From the NCBI GenBank assembly GCA_963815325.1, contig CAWFGG010000011.1, positions 88,844-152,843 of the forward strand: DNA of 64,000 nt. The letters run 5' to 3'. The notes beneath the pieces were generated by a model, which saw only the letters and a list, made by a program, of their open reading frames with translations, was not told the origin of the DNA and did no database searches. This stretch comes from JABDII01 sp963815325 (GTDB lineage: Bacteria > Gemmatimonadota > Gemmatimonadetes > Gemmatimonadales > GWC2-71-9). A program made the translations under genes and the position numbers. Each line of letters begins with the position of its first letter. Position 1 is the stretch's first letter. Shown piece by piece: positions 7,955 to 16,373 of the stretch.

Positions 7955-8935
7955 CTACCTCAAGCTCTCCAGGGCCCGCCGTACATACACCGGCACCATG
8001 TCCTTGCGCCAGCCGATGGTGAAATCGGTGTTGTCGAGTGGCTTGGCGGGCCGGGCGGCGATGCGGGCCGCGTGGTCGATGGCCTCGTCCGACAGCTGCT
8101 TCCCCACCAGGGACCCGGCCGCCTCGTCGCTCACGAGCGGGGCCGAACCCACCGCACCGATAACAATGCGAGCCTCCGACACCGTGGTGCCGCCGTTCAT
8201 GCGAGCCCAGACGGCAACGCCCAGGACCGGGAAGTCGAACGAGCCGCGGCGGCGGAGCTTCTGGTAGGACGCCCGGGCCCGATCGAGCGGAGGTATCTCG
8301 ACGGTCGTCAAGAGCTCATCAGGTCGTTTCGCCAAGAAGTCGATGCCATCGTTCAGATAGAGATCCCGGGCGCGCACGGTCCTAGCGCCGTCCGGCCCCT
8401 CGAAGCGCATGCTCGCGTCCAGCGCCACCATCACCGGGACCAGGTCGCTCGATTGCACCGCCCAGCACCGCGGCGACGAGGGGGCGACCCAGCAGATGTC
8501 GCCATCCTTCTTCATGCAGAAGTCGATGGCCTTCCGCCACTCATACCCTTGGTCGTAATAGTTGCAGCGGGTGTCGAGCAGCAGGTTCCCGCCGATCGTG
8601 CCCATGTTCCGCAGCAGGGGTGTCGAGATGAGGGCCGCCGCATGGGAAATCACCGGCCATCCCTTGCTCACGGCGGGATGTCGGATGAGCTCGGTCAGCG
8701 TGACGCACGCACCGATGGCGAGCCGTCCATCCGACAACGTCTCCAGTTGCCCGAGCTCGGGGATGCCCCGGATATCGATCAAATGCGCCGGGGTCTGGAC
8801 CCGTCGCTTCATGTTGGGATAGAGATCGGTGCCGCCCGCAACGTAGGACGCCGCCTGGCCATGGGTGGCCTTCTCGGCTAGGGCTTCGTCGATCGTTGCT
8901 GGGAAACTCGCGGTGCAGGGCGAGAGGCGGAGCAT
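7955..8935 (-). CDS. 4-hydroxybenzoyl-CoA reductase-like, FAD/[4Fe-4S] beta subunit
   Basis: 326 residues from the ATG at 8935, which shares its A with the stop of the large-subunit gene (TGATG). The FAD-binding motifs of the xanthine dehydrogenase medium subunit are present: YVAGGTDLYPNM near 31 and NMGTIGGNLLLDTRC near 110. An extra loop of about 40 residues after the second motif carries four cysteines at 124, 140, 148 and 157. From memory their 16-8-9 spacing equals that of the additional [4Fe-4S] cluster of Thauera 4-hydroxybenzoyl-CoA reductase, absent from ordinary xanthine dehydrogenases. The subunit would pass electrons from ferredoxin to the molybdenum site. This is the strongest clue to the identity of the three-gene enzyme. 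Confidence 0.85.
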   Translation of the reverse strand: MLRLSPCTASFPATIDEALAEKATHGQAASYVAGGTDLYPNMKRRVQTPAHLIDIRGIPELGQLETLSDGRLAIGACVTLTELIRHPAVSKGWPVISHAAALISTPLLRNMGTIGGNLLLDTRCNYYDQGYEWRKAIDFCMKKDGDICWVAPSSPRCWAVQSSDLVPVMVALDASMRFEGPDGARTVRARDLYLNDGIDFLAKRPDELLTTVEIPPLDRARASYQKLRRRGSFDFPVLGVAVWARMNGGTTVSEARIVIGAVGSAPLVSDEAAGSLVGKQLSDEAIDHAARIAARPAKPLDNTDFTIGWRKDMVPVYVRRALESLR

Positions 8936-11373
8936 CAGCGACCTCCTGCCGGGGCGCGACCGGGCTCCGCGGCCCGCCCGTCTCCGCCTTCGGCCGGAGT
9001 GCGCACCGTGGTGACCGGTGGCCAGGCCACCTCTGGCGTTCCGGTTGGGCCGTAGCGCGGCTCCTTGCCCTTGGCCTTTGCCTGGATGGCCTTCAGCACC
9101 TTGGGCGGACTCATGGGTACCTCGTCGATCCGCACCCCTACCGCGTCGTAAATCGCGTTGGCCACGGCCGGCATTACCGGGAGGAGGGGGCCCTGCCCCG
9201 CTTCCTTGGCGCCGAACGGCCCGTTCGGATCCGGCTCGCCGACCAGGTAGGTGGTGACGTCGCACATCTCAAGCGTGGTGGGGCTCTTGTATTCGAGCAT
9301 CGACGGCCACTTGTGCACCAGGTTTCGATTCTCGCGATACGACATCTCCTCCATGAGCGCCTCACCCAGCCCCATGTACACGCCGCCCTCGATCTGGCCC
9401 ATCACGAGCGCCGGGTTGATCGCCTGCCCTACGTCGTGGGCAATCCAAATATTGGGAACCTGAACGATGCCGGTATCCGGATCGACCTGGACCTCGGCGA
9501 CACATGCGCTGTAGCTGTAGGCCGGTGACGGCCCGACGCCCGAGCCGCGATAGCGCCCCGGCGAACGGGGCGGCGTGTAACTCCCGACGGCACCGATGGT
9601 GCCGGAGGCCGACTCGGCGAGCACCACCGCTTCGGCGAAGCTCATGCCTGCGTCGGGCTGCTCGCGGTCGCACACCCGCTCTCCTGTGAACACGACCTGT
9701 TTCATCGGCAGGTCGAGCTTCGTGGCCACGGCGCGAGCAATGAGTTCCTTGACCCGTTCGGCAGCCTGAATGGCGGCCTGGCCCATCATGAGCGTTACCC
9801 GCGACGAGTAGCTGCCGAGGTCGACCGGAGTGAGATCGGTATCGGCGGTGACCACCGCGATCTTCATGGGATCGAGCCCGAGCACCTCGGCCACGATGTA
9901 GGCGAGGACCGAGTCCGAGCCCTGGCCGATGTCGGTGGATCCACAGAAGACCGTGACTCCGCCGCCCCGGTCGCACTTGAGTTGCACCCCGGAATGCGGC
10001 ATGGCGTTCCAGTAGATCGGGAGGCCAGCGCCGGTGATGTAGGAAGAACACGCGAGCCCGAGCCCGTGACCATACGGAAGCTTCCGGAACCGGGTGTTCC
10101 AGTCTGAGCCAGCAGCGACGCGCTCGATGCACTGGCCAAGGCCCATGGTACCGATCTTCATGTAGTTGGCGGTAATCGAGTTTGCCGGCTGGAGGTGTCG
10201 GAGGCGCATCTCGGCGGGATCGAGCTCGAGGCGCTCGGCGATCTTGTCCAGCGTGACCTCGACCGCGAAGCGGGGCTGCGGGGTGCCGTGCCCGCGCTTG
10301 GGGCCGCACGGGGCCTTGTTGGTGAATGCCCTGGCACCGCGAAAGCGGTAGGCGGGCACCTGGTAGGTGACCGTTTGCAGCGCACCGGTGTAATAGGCGC
10401 TGGCCACGCCGTACGACCCGTAGGCCCCGCCGTCCAAGTAGGACTCGAAATCCATGGCGGTGATGGCGCCGTCCGTGGTCACGCCGGTCCTGACCCGCAT
10501 GAGCACCGGGTGGCGGCCGCGGTGACAGTAGAACACCTCTTCGCGGGTGAGGCAGATCTTGACTGGGCGGCCAGTCAAAATTGCAAGTTTCGACACAGCA
10601 ATCTCATGCGGAAACGGATCGCTCTTCCCTCCAAACCCTCCGCCATTCGGCGTGGCGATCACCCGGATCCGGCTCGGCGGGAGTTCAAGCACCTTGGCCA
10701 GGGCGCGATGGACGTAGTGCGGGGTCTGGGTGCTGGACCAAAGGGTGAGGCGGCCGTTCTTGTCGTACCGCGCGAGTGCGGCGTGCTGCTCGATCGGGAG
10801 ATGGGTGTTTCCCTCGTAAAAGAAGAGGTCGTCCTGCACCACATCGGCACGCCCGAGGCCCGCCTCCACGTCGCCGAACTCGAGATGAATCAGCTTATGG
10901 AGGTTCCCCTGATCAGCGTAGTCATGGAGCTTCGGTTCGGGGGTCGTGGCCGCCTGGGCAACGGAACCGATCTGCGGGAGGACTTCGTACTCGACCTCGA
11001 TGAGATCGAGCGCCGCGGTCGCAGTGTCCTCGTCCCGCGCGGCCACCGCCGCCACCGCGTCGCCGATGAAGCGCACATGGTCGGGCGCCAAAGCGTGTTC
11101 GTCCTGGCTCACCGGCAGGATTCCAAACGGAATGGGGACATCCGCGCCGGTGATGACCGCGTGGACGCCATCCAACGCCCGCGCCTTCCTGGTGTCGATC
11201 CGCACGATCCGCGCGTGGGGATGCGGACTCCTGAGCATCTTACAACTCAGCATCCGGGGCAGGACCAGGTCGTCCGCAAAGATGGCCTCGCCGGTACACT
11301 TGGCCGCCGCGTCGACCTTGGCTCGTGGGGTGCCGATTACCGAGTAGGGGCTCCGCCCCGTGTCAGTACCCAT
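8935..11373 (-). CDS. 4-hydroxybenzoyl-CoA reductase-like, molybdopterin large (alpha) subunit
   Basis: About 812 residues when started at the ATG at 11373 (MGTDTGRSPYSVIG); an ATG at 11406 would add 11 residues. The N-terminal a/b hammerhead domain (GEAIFADDL, SPHPHARI) and the molybdopterin domains (GGGFGGKSD; GSTDIGQGSD; AGQGP) follow the xanthine oxidase order. The active-site segment reads GPFGAKEAGQGP near residue 750, with the catalytic Glu. The GAKEA form resembles hydroxybenzoyl-CoA reductases rather than the GVGEPP form of xanthine dehydrogenases. It overlaps the small-subunit gene by 11 bases and the beta gene by one. In known enzymes it removes the phenolic hydroxyl of 4-hydroxybenzoyl-CoA; the actual substrate here is unproven. 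Confidence 0.85.
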   Translation of the reverse strand: MGTDTGRSPYSVIGTPRAKVDAAAKCTGEAIFADDLVLPRMLSCKMLRSPHPHARIVRIDTRKARALDGVHAVITGADVPIPFGILPVSQDEHALAPDHVRFIGDAVAAVAARDEDTATAALDLIEVEYEVLPQIGSVAQAATTPEPKLHDYADQGNLHKLIHLEFGDVEAGLGRADVVQDDLFFYEGNTHLPIEQHAALARYDKNGRLTLWSSTQTPHYVHRALAKVLELPPSRIRVIATPNGGGFGGKSDPFPHEIAVSKLAILTGRPVKICLTREEVFYCHRGRHPVLMRVRTGVTTDGAITAMDFESYLDGGAYGSYGVASAYYTGALQTVTYQVPAYRFRGARAFTNKAPCGPKRGHGTPQPRFAVEVTLDKIAERLELDPAEMRLRHLQPANSITANYMKIGTMGLGQCIERVAAGSDWNTRFRKLPYGHGLGLACSSYITGAGLPIYWNAMPHSGVQLKCDRGGGVTVFCGSTDIGQGSDSVLAYIVAEVLGLDPMKIAVVTADTDLTPVDLGSYSSRVTLMMGQAAIQAAERVKELIARAVATKLDLPMKQVVFTGERVCDREQPDAGMSFAEAVVLAESASGTIGAVGSYTPPRSPGRYRGSGVGPSPAYSYSACVAEVQVDPDTGIVQVPNIWIAHDVGQAINPALVMGQIEGGVYMGLGEALMEEMSYRENRNLVHKWPSMLEYKSPTTLEMCDVTTYLVGEPDPNGPFGAKEAGQGPLLPVMPAVANAIYDAVGVRIDEVPMSPPKVLKAIQAKAKGKEPRYGPTGTPEVAWPPVTTVRTPAEGGDGRAAEPGRAPAGGR

Positions 11374-11902
11374 GGAGCGACTCCTCCAGAGGCTCAGCCT
11401 CTTCACCTCGCATGCGCCGGGCAGCCAGTTCTACGGCCTCGTAGATCTTGATGTAGCCGGTGCAGCGGCAGAGGTTTCCCGCCAGCGCCTCCTTGATCTC
11501 GTGCCTGGTGGGTTGTGGGTTCTCGTGCAAGAGCGCCCGTGCCGTAAGGAGGACGCCCGGCGTGCAATAGCCGCACTGGGCCGCGCCCAATTCGACAAAG
11601 GCTTCCTGGAGTGGGTCAAGCAAGGGCCCGTCAGCCATCCCTTCAACGGTGGTGATATTGCGATCTTGGTACGCGGCAGCCAGGGCCAGACAGGACAGGA
11701 GCGGCATGCCGTCCACCAGCACCGCGCAGGCGCCGCACTCTCCCAGCTCGCATCCGTGCTTCGTGCCGGTCAGGCCGAGATCTTCGCGCAACACTTCGAG
11801 CAGGGTCTTGTGGGACGAGAAGGTGATGTCATGCTGCTCACCGTTGACCGTGAAGCGTCCCGCCACCTTGTGGGTTCGCGTAAGGGGAATCGGTTGGGCC
11901 AT
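11363..11902 (-). CDS. 4-hydroxybenzoyl-CoA reductase-like, 2x[2Fe-2S] small (gamma) subunit
   Basis: 179 residues. The plant-type [2Fe-2S] motif CELGECGACAVLVDG lies near residue 51, followed by LLSC. The second, helical [2Fe-2S] domain has CGYCTPG near 111 and NLCRCTGY near 144. This arrangement is the standard small subunit of molybdenum hydroxylases. It is the first gene of the gamma-alpha-beta operon, which reads leftward. A C-terminal tail of about 20 residues rich in Glu and Arg extends past the usual end. Assignment to the 4-hydroxybenzoyl-CoA reductase class rests on the partner subunits. Confidence 0.88.
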   Translation of the reverse strand: MAQPIPLTRTHKVAGRFTVNGEQHDITFSSHKTLLEVLREDLGLTGTKHGCELGECGACAVLVDGMPLLSCLALAAAYQDRNITTVEGMADGPLLDPLQEAFVELGAAQCGYCTPGVLLTARALLHENPQPTRHEIKEALAGNLCRCTGYIKIYEAVELAARRMRGEEAEPLEESLHGY

Positions 11903-11947
11903 GTGACGTCTCGATTCTCTCGGAGTCTTTGGACGAGGGATGTCCGA

Positions 11948-12271
11948 CTACAGTGGTTTCAATTTCGCCAGGACGTCCGCCACTACTTCCGCCGGCACGC
12001 GGCAGGCAATGGCAGCGTCACGAGCTTTCCAGTCGGCGCTCCGCAGATGATCGGCCAGGACCACACCGCTCACGGGCAGGCCCTGGGGCAGGGGAACCTC
12101 AAAGGGATACCCTGTGGCCGCTCCACTCACGGCGCACATGAGCGCAAGCCCGGCCCGCTCGTTGTAGCGGGCCGGTGATACGACCAGCGCTGGGCGCCGG
12201 GTGGGGCGGCCATCGTCCGACCGGGGTGCGATGGAGATCCACACCAGGTCACCACGGTCGGGCACTACCAT
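11948..12271 (-). CDS. MazF/PemK-family endoribonuclease toxin
   Basis: 107 residues from the ATG at 12271. It contains the family's opening PDRGDLVWI, then RRPALVVSPARYNERAGLALMC and SGVVLADHLRS, which cover the SH3-like barrel, the conserved Arg/Thr-Ser region and the hydrophobic core of MazF toxins. These cut mRNA at short motifs and are neutralised by MazE. The start lies within the end of the mazE frame (7-base overlap), the usual antitoxin-first, coupled arrangement. The gene ends 45 bases before the molybdenum hydroxylase small-subunit gene on the same strand. Confidence 0.88.
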   Translation of the reverse strand: MVVPDRGDLVWISIAPRSDDGRPTRRPALVVSPARYNERAGLALMCAVSGAATGYPFEVPLPQGLPVSGVVLADHLRSADWKARDAAIACRVPAEVVADVLAKLKPL

Positions 12272-12504
12272 ACCTCCGCCCCCGCCGGATGTCCCCAATC
12301 CGTTTCGGTGTGGCGATTCTCCGCCGTGATGCCGTCCACCAGTTCTTCGAGCTGGTACTCCCGGCCAAGGGCTGTCACCACGATCCGGCCACCGGACACG
12401 GAAATGTCCACCGGCGTGCCGTCCTCGAGGCCGGCCTCGGCGGCAAACGCCTTGGGAATCCTGACCCCTAAGCTGTTGCCCCACTTTGAAATACGAGTTC
12501 GCAT
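12265..12504 (-). CDS. MazE/AbrB-type antitoxin
   Basis: About 79 residues from the ATG at 12504 (a GTG directly before it is also possible). The N-terminal half is a swapped-hairpin AbrB/MazE DNA-binding domain: RISKWGNSLGVRIPKAF followed by GTPVDISVSGGRIVV. The C-terminal 30 residues (YQLEELVDGITAENRHTE) are acidic and probably unstructured, the part that in MazE wraps around the toxin. It overlaps mazF by 7 bases. Autoregulation through the palindrome just upstream of the start is likely by analogy with other mazEF loci. Confidence 0.88.
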   Translation of the reverse strand: MRTRISKWGNSLGVRIPKAFAAEAGLEDGTPVDISVSGGRIVVTALGREYQLEELVDGITAENRHTETDWGHPAGAEVW

Positions 12505-12517
12505 CACAATGCCCGGA

Positions 12518-12529
12518 ATGTATATACAT
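12518..12529. promoter_or_regulatory. Palindrome upstream of mazEF, probable operator
   Basis: ATGTATATACAT is a perfect 12-base palindrome centred 20 bases upstream of the mazE start, followed within a few bases by a partial copy (GAATATAC). The surrounding 30 bases are markedly AT-rich against a GC-rich background. MazE-type antitoxins bind TATAC-containing repeats at their own promoters, so this is a plausible autoregulatory operator and may overlap the minus-strand -10 element. It could also affect the divergent gene at 12616. Confidence 0.5.
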
Positions 12530-12615
12530 TGAATATACTATTTCGATATGGTCCCTGCAAGCGGTCCGCCCGTGGTCGCCATCGTTTCCACCGCCATGGC
12601 CTGGCCCTATACTTC

Positions 12616-12972
12616 ATGCCCATGAATCGTTCCCGGGCTGTCGCGCTTCGGTCGCTGGTCCTCGGCCTGGCATTTCTGTTTGCCACGGTTGGGCGGGCGG
12701 TGGTCGATGCGGCGTTGTACCACGGGGGCGACGCCGTCGACGCGTCGCGACAAATACACGTCGAAGCGCTCGACAACCCAGCGTGTCACGACGAAGCCTG
12801 CGCCCTGAGCGCTCTCGTGGCGCCGCTACGGCACGGCCCCCTCGGCCCAGCGGGGTTTCGAGGTGGCCACTTGCCGGCCATCGTAGAGGTCGACCAGCCG
12901 GACGCGCCGCTTTACTCCTCCCACTACTTCACTCACGCTCGACCACGCGCTCCTCCTCTCAGCCACGCCTGA
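12616..12972 (+). CDS. Hypothetical secreted protein, His/Cys-containing
   Basis: About 118 residues from the ATG at 12616 (another ATG at 12622). A signal peptide or N-terminal anchor is visible (SRAVALRSLVLGLAFLFATVG). The mature part contains a CHDEAC motif and several His residues (LYHGGD, SRQIHVEAL, SSHYFTHARP) that could bind metal. It is transcribed toward the zinc-type uptake cluster that starts 98 bases downstream, so a role in periplasmic metal handling is conceivable but unproven. I recognise no family. It is not a clear coding certainty, but length, signal sequence and position favour a real gene. Confidence 0.5.
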   Translation: MPMNRSRAVALRSLVLGLAFLFATVGRAVVDAALYHGGDAVDASRQIHVEALDNPACHDEACALSALVAPLRHGPLGPAGFRGGHLPAIVEVDQPDAPLYSSHYFTHARPRAPPLSHA

Positions 12973-13070
12973 GAACCCCGTACCGGGGCGCCACACAACG
13001 GCTTTCACAGCACCGTCGAGGCTGAGCGTCCCGGGTCCCGAGAGGAACCCTGGTCTTTCGTGGAGTGTGA

Positions 13071-14459
13071 ATGCGACGAACACACCTCTTTACCGCGCTG
13101 GTCGGCGCGCTCTTCCTGTGGCCCGTTTCGAATGCGGCCGCCCAGGACGAGCTACGGCCCGCGGTTGATTCGCTGCACCAGCGAATCACAGCACTCGAAG
13201 CGAGGTTGGATTCGCTCGACACCGGGACTTGCCCCCCGCAACTGATTGTCTCCCTTGCGCAAACGCCGACCGGAGACCGCGCGGTCGACTCGTTGGCAAC
13301 TGCCATCACCCGGCTCGAAGACCGGGTGTATCGCCTCACCATCGAGCGGTGTGCAGCACCCCAGACTGGCGGGACGCCTTCCGACACGGTGGTCGATGAA
13401 TTGGCCGCCATCCGTGCCGCTGCCGCTGCCGCAGCAGGCGCGGCGTCGGAGGGTGACTCTACGCAAGCAGAGGCACCTTCCGGCACGACGGGGCGGCCGA
13501 ACCAGAATGTGCTCAACCCCGAGATCAGCGTCACCGGGACCGTGCTGCTCACGGCACGGGACGAGAGTCCGCAGCGCGACAATGCGGAGCTCCGTGAGGT
13601 CGAGGTATCGTTTCAATCGGCGCTTGATCCCTACTCGACCGCCAAGATCTTCCTCACTTTTTCTGAGGACGAGATCGGGGTCGAAGAAGGCTATCTGTAT
13701 TGGGTAGGCCTGCCGGGACGCATCCGGGTCGATGCGGGCAAGATCCGCCAGCAACTCGGCGACCTCAATCGTTGGCACGCGCACGCCCTTCCTGAAAGCC
13801 AGTACCCCCTGGTCTATCAGCGGTTCCTGGGCGAGGAGGGCTTGGCCGGCGTGGGCGTGTCGCTCTATACGACGCTGCCGCTGTCGATCGCCGGCGGCAC
13901 CCACGAGGTCTGGCTCCAGGGCACCACTGCCGAGAGCGAACCGCTCTATGCGGGCGGCACGCAACCCTCGCTCCTCGGCAGGTTTCAGAGCTTCTGGCAA
14001 CTCACCCGCAGCAGCTACATGCAGCTCGGCGTCACCGGCGTCGGCGGCAACAACAGCGACGCTGATTTGCGGAGCCGCCTGGCGGGGCTGGATTTCCGGC
14101 TGACCTACCGGCCGCCCGACGCCGCGACCCGGCGGGACATCACCTTCCGGGCAGAGGGCTACCGCCTGCACGCGACCGAAGCGGGCCAGACCACCAACCG
14201 TTACGGTGCGTTTGCCGATCTCCAGGTGCGGACCAGCCGCCGGTGGGTATTCGGGGCGAGGTATGACTGGGTCGAGGCCCCGCGAGGGGTGAACGACCGC
14301 GAATGGCGGATCACGCCAACCGTCACCTGGTGGCAGAGCGAGTTCGTCTATCTGCGGTTGGAGGGGGAACACCGCGACAGCGATCTCGAGGGAACGTCAA
14401 ACCAACTCCGCATGCAGGTGGTGCTCTCGATGGGGCCCCACAAGCACGAAACGTACTGA
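13071..14459 (+). CDS. Outer-membrane beta-barrel (porin-like) protein in metal-uptake cluster
   Basis: 462 residues with a signal peptide (cleavage near NAAAQDEL). Residues 25-130 contain periodic leucine/heptad segments (LHQRITALEARLDSLD, LATAITRLEDRVYRL) predicting a periplasmic coiled coil, then an Ala/Ser/Gly linker. Residues 150-462 show alternating aromatic/polar strands and end in a barrel strand (LRMQVVLSMGPHKHETY), a layout like phosphate/carbohydrate-selective porins with an N-terminal coiled coil. It is followed after 26 bases by the metal-binding protein gene, so I infer outer-membrane entry of the metal or its complex. A structural-only barrel cannot be excluded. Confidence 0.65.
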   Translation: MRRTHLFTALVGALFLWPVSNAAAQDELRPAVDSLHQRITALEARLDSLDTGTCPPQLIVSLAQTPTGDRAVDSLATAITRLEDRVYRLTIERCAAPQTGGTPSDTVVDELAAIRAAAAAAAGAASEGDSTQAEAPSGTTGRPNQNVLNPEISVTGTVLLTARDESPQRDNAELREVEVSFQSALDPYSTAKIFLTFSEDEIGVEEGYLYWVGLPGRIRVDAGKIRQQLGDLNRWHAHALPESQYPLVYQRFLGEEGLAGVGVSLYTTLPLSIAGGTHEVWLQGTTAESEPLYAGGTQPSLLGRFQSFWQLTRSSYMQLGVTGVGGNNSDADLRSRLAGLDFRLTYRPPDAATRRDITFRAEGYRLHATEAGQTTNRYGAFADLQVRTSRRWVFGARYDWVEAPRGVNDREWRITPTVTWWQSEFVYLRLEGEHRDSDLEGTSNQLRMQVVLSMGPHKHETY

Positions 14460-14485
14460 GCGCCGCCGCGCGCGAAGGATAGATC

Positions 14486-15505
14486 ATGTTGCTCTCAATC
14501 TTGCTTCTCGCTTTTGGCCTCTCCAGCCCACCGCCGGTTCTGGCACCGGTCAAGGTTGTCACCAGCCTCACGACGTACGGCGCCATCGCCCGTGAAATTG
14601 TTGGTGACCGCGGCACGGTCAACTCCATCGCGCAGGGGGATGAGGATCCTCACTTCGTGCAGCCCAAGCCCAGCTTCGTTGCACTGTTGCGTGACGCCGA
14701 TCTGTTCGTCACCACGGGCATGGACCTCGAACTCTGGGTCCCGGCGTTGCTCGACCGGGCCAACAACCGGAACGTGGCCGAGGGCGGCCGCGGCTATGTG
14801 GCGGCCAACGCCGGCATCGAACTGCTCGAGATCCCCGTCTCCGTGAGCCGGGCCCAGGGCGACATCCACGCCGAGGGCAATCCCCACATTCACACCGACC
14901 CGCTGAACGCCATTCTGATTGCGCGGAACATCCTGCGCGGTCTCGAGCGTGTGGCGCCGGCCGACGCCGACTACTTCCGAGCGCGCGAGGCCGACTTCGA
15001 GCGGCGTATCCTCGAGGCGACCATGGGGGCGGAGGTGGTGCGCATCCTGACTCCCCAAACGGCCCTCGATCTCCTGCGCAACGACCAGCTGCTGCCGTTC
15101 CTGACCCGCACGACGCTCGACGGACGGCCCCTTGCGAGCCGGCTCGGGGGCTGGCTCAAGACAGCTGAGGTGTTCCGCGACAAGGAGATCGTCTGTTACC
15201 ACAAGGAATGGGCGTACTTCAGCCGGCGGTATCGGATCAACTGTGTCGAGTACATCGAGCCGAAGCCGGGCATCCCGCCCACCCCGCGGCACGTGCATGA
15301 CGTCATTAGTCTGATGCGAGAGCGAAAGATTCCCGTGCTCCTCGCGTCGAACTACTTTAGCCGCTCGCAGATCAAGCAGGTCGCCGGCCGGACCGGCGCG
15401 ACGGCCGTCATCGTGCCCGAGAATACCCACGGCGTTCCCGGAGTGGAGACGTATTTCCAGCTGATGGACACCTGGGTCACGTCGCTGGCCGCCGCATTCA
15501 AGTGA
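14486..15505 (+). CDS. Metal (zinc/manganese) ABC transporter substrate-binding protein, ZnuA-like
   Basis: 339 residues. A hydrophobic N-terminus indicates periplasmic export. Conserved features of cluster A-I binding proteins are present: VVTSLTTYGAIAREIVGD near the mature start, GDEDPHFVQPKPS near 50 with the first metal-ligand His, NPHIHTDPLNA near 132 with the second, and a late VPENTHGVPG segment where a Glu/Asp ligand region lies. There is no long His-rich loop such as that of many ZnuA proteins. It sits between the porin-like protein and the permease on one strand. Zinc is the likeliest cargo, manganese or iron the alternatives. Confidence 0.82.
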   Translation: MLLSILLLAFGLSSPPPVLAPVKVVTSLTTYGAIAREIVGDRGTVNSIAQGDEDPHFVQPKPSFVALLRDADLFVTTGMDLELWVPALLDRANNRNVAEGGRGYVAANAGIELLEIPVSVSRAQGDIHAEGNPHIHTDPLNAILIARNILRGLERVAPADADYFRAREADFERRILEATMGAEVVRILTPQTALDLLRNDQLLPFLTRTTLDGRPLASRLGGWLKTAEVFRDKEIVCYHKEWAYFSRRYRINCVEYIEPKPGIPPTPRHVHDVISLMRERKIPVLLASNYFSRSQIKQVAGRTGATAVIVPENTHGVPGVETYFQLMDTWVTSLAAAFK

Positions 15506-15518
15506 GAGGTAGAACGCG

Positions 15519-16373
15519 ATGCTCGAACTGATCCTGCCCCCGCTCGCGGCGTGTATGGTGATCGTCGCGATCCACAGTTACTTGGGCCTGCACGTGATCG
15601 CGCGGGAGGTGATCTTCGTCGATCTCTCGCTGGCGCAGATGGCGGCCCTGGGTACCACGGTCGCCATCTTCCTCGGATCACCCCACGACTCCCCGGCAAC
15701 GTTTGCCTACGCGATCGGGTTCACCACGATCGGAGCCGCGATTTTTGCCCTCACGCGAACGAAGGGCAAAGAGCTCGTCCCGCACGAGGCCATCATCGGC
15801 ATCGTGTATGTCGTGGCGTCCGCGGCAGCCATCCTGGTCGCCGACCGGACGCCAGGGGGCAACGAGGCCATCAAGGACATCCTGGTCGGCACTCTGCTCT
15901 GGGTCACGTGGCCGCACATTCTCCGACTTGCAGCCGTGTACGCCGTGATTGGCTTGGTCCACTGGTTCCTGCGACATCGCTTCTTGACGATTTCATTCCA
16001 GCCGGCGTCCGCGGTGGCGTTCGGCTGGAACATCCGGTGGTGGGACTTTTGGTTTTATCTGTCGTTCGGGCTGGTGATCACGTTCTCGGTACCGATTGCA
16101 GGTGTGCTGCTGGTGTTCTCCTTTCTCGTCGTGCCCGCGGCCATCGCGTTTCAGTTCACCCGGCGCTACATGCCCCTCGCCATCATCTCCTGGGCTGCCG
16201 GGGTGCTCGCGTCCGGTGCGGGCTTGGCCGTGAGTTTCCGCTACGACCTGCCGACCGGTCCGGTGGTCGTCTGCATGTTCGGCGTGTTCTTGATTCTGGC
16301 CTCGCTGGTCAAGCGGGTGGCCCGGAGGAACGGCCATGGGGCGCGCACGGCGCCCCAGGCCGAAGCCGCCTAA
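15519..16373 (+). CDS. Metal ABC transporter permease, ABC-3 (ZnuB-like) family
   Basis: 284 residues with about eight hydrophobic segments. The ABC-3 signature is clear: VIFVDLSLAQMAALGTTVA near 30 and the AIIGIVYVVASAAAILV segment near 90, plus GVLLVFSFLVVPAAIAF toward the end. It starts 13 bases after the binding-protein gene. No ATP-binding subunit is encoded beside it, unlike most znuABC operons. Its TAA stop overlaps the stop of the convergent M1 peptidase gene by four bases. Confidence 0.85.
   Translation: MLELILPPLAACMVIVAIHSYLGLHVIAREVIFVDLSLAQMAALGTTVAIFLGSPHDSPATFAYAIGFTTIGAAIFALTRTKGKELVPHEAIIGIVYVVASAAAILVADRTPGGNEAIKDILVGTLLWVTWPHILRLAAVYAVIGLVHWFLRHRFLTISFQPASAVAFGWNIRWWDFWFYLSFGLVITFSVPIAGVLLVFSFLVVPAAIAFQFTRRYMPLAIISWAAGVLASGAGLAVSFRYDLPTGPVVVCMFGVFLILASLVKRVARRNGHGARTAPQAEAA

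Noticed and set aside
10195..11451. Plus-strand open frame of about 400 codons opposite the molybdenum large subunit
   Set aside because: Antisense to a gene with intact catalytic motifs; composition typical of a shadow.
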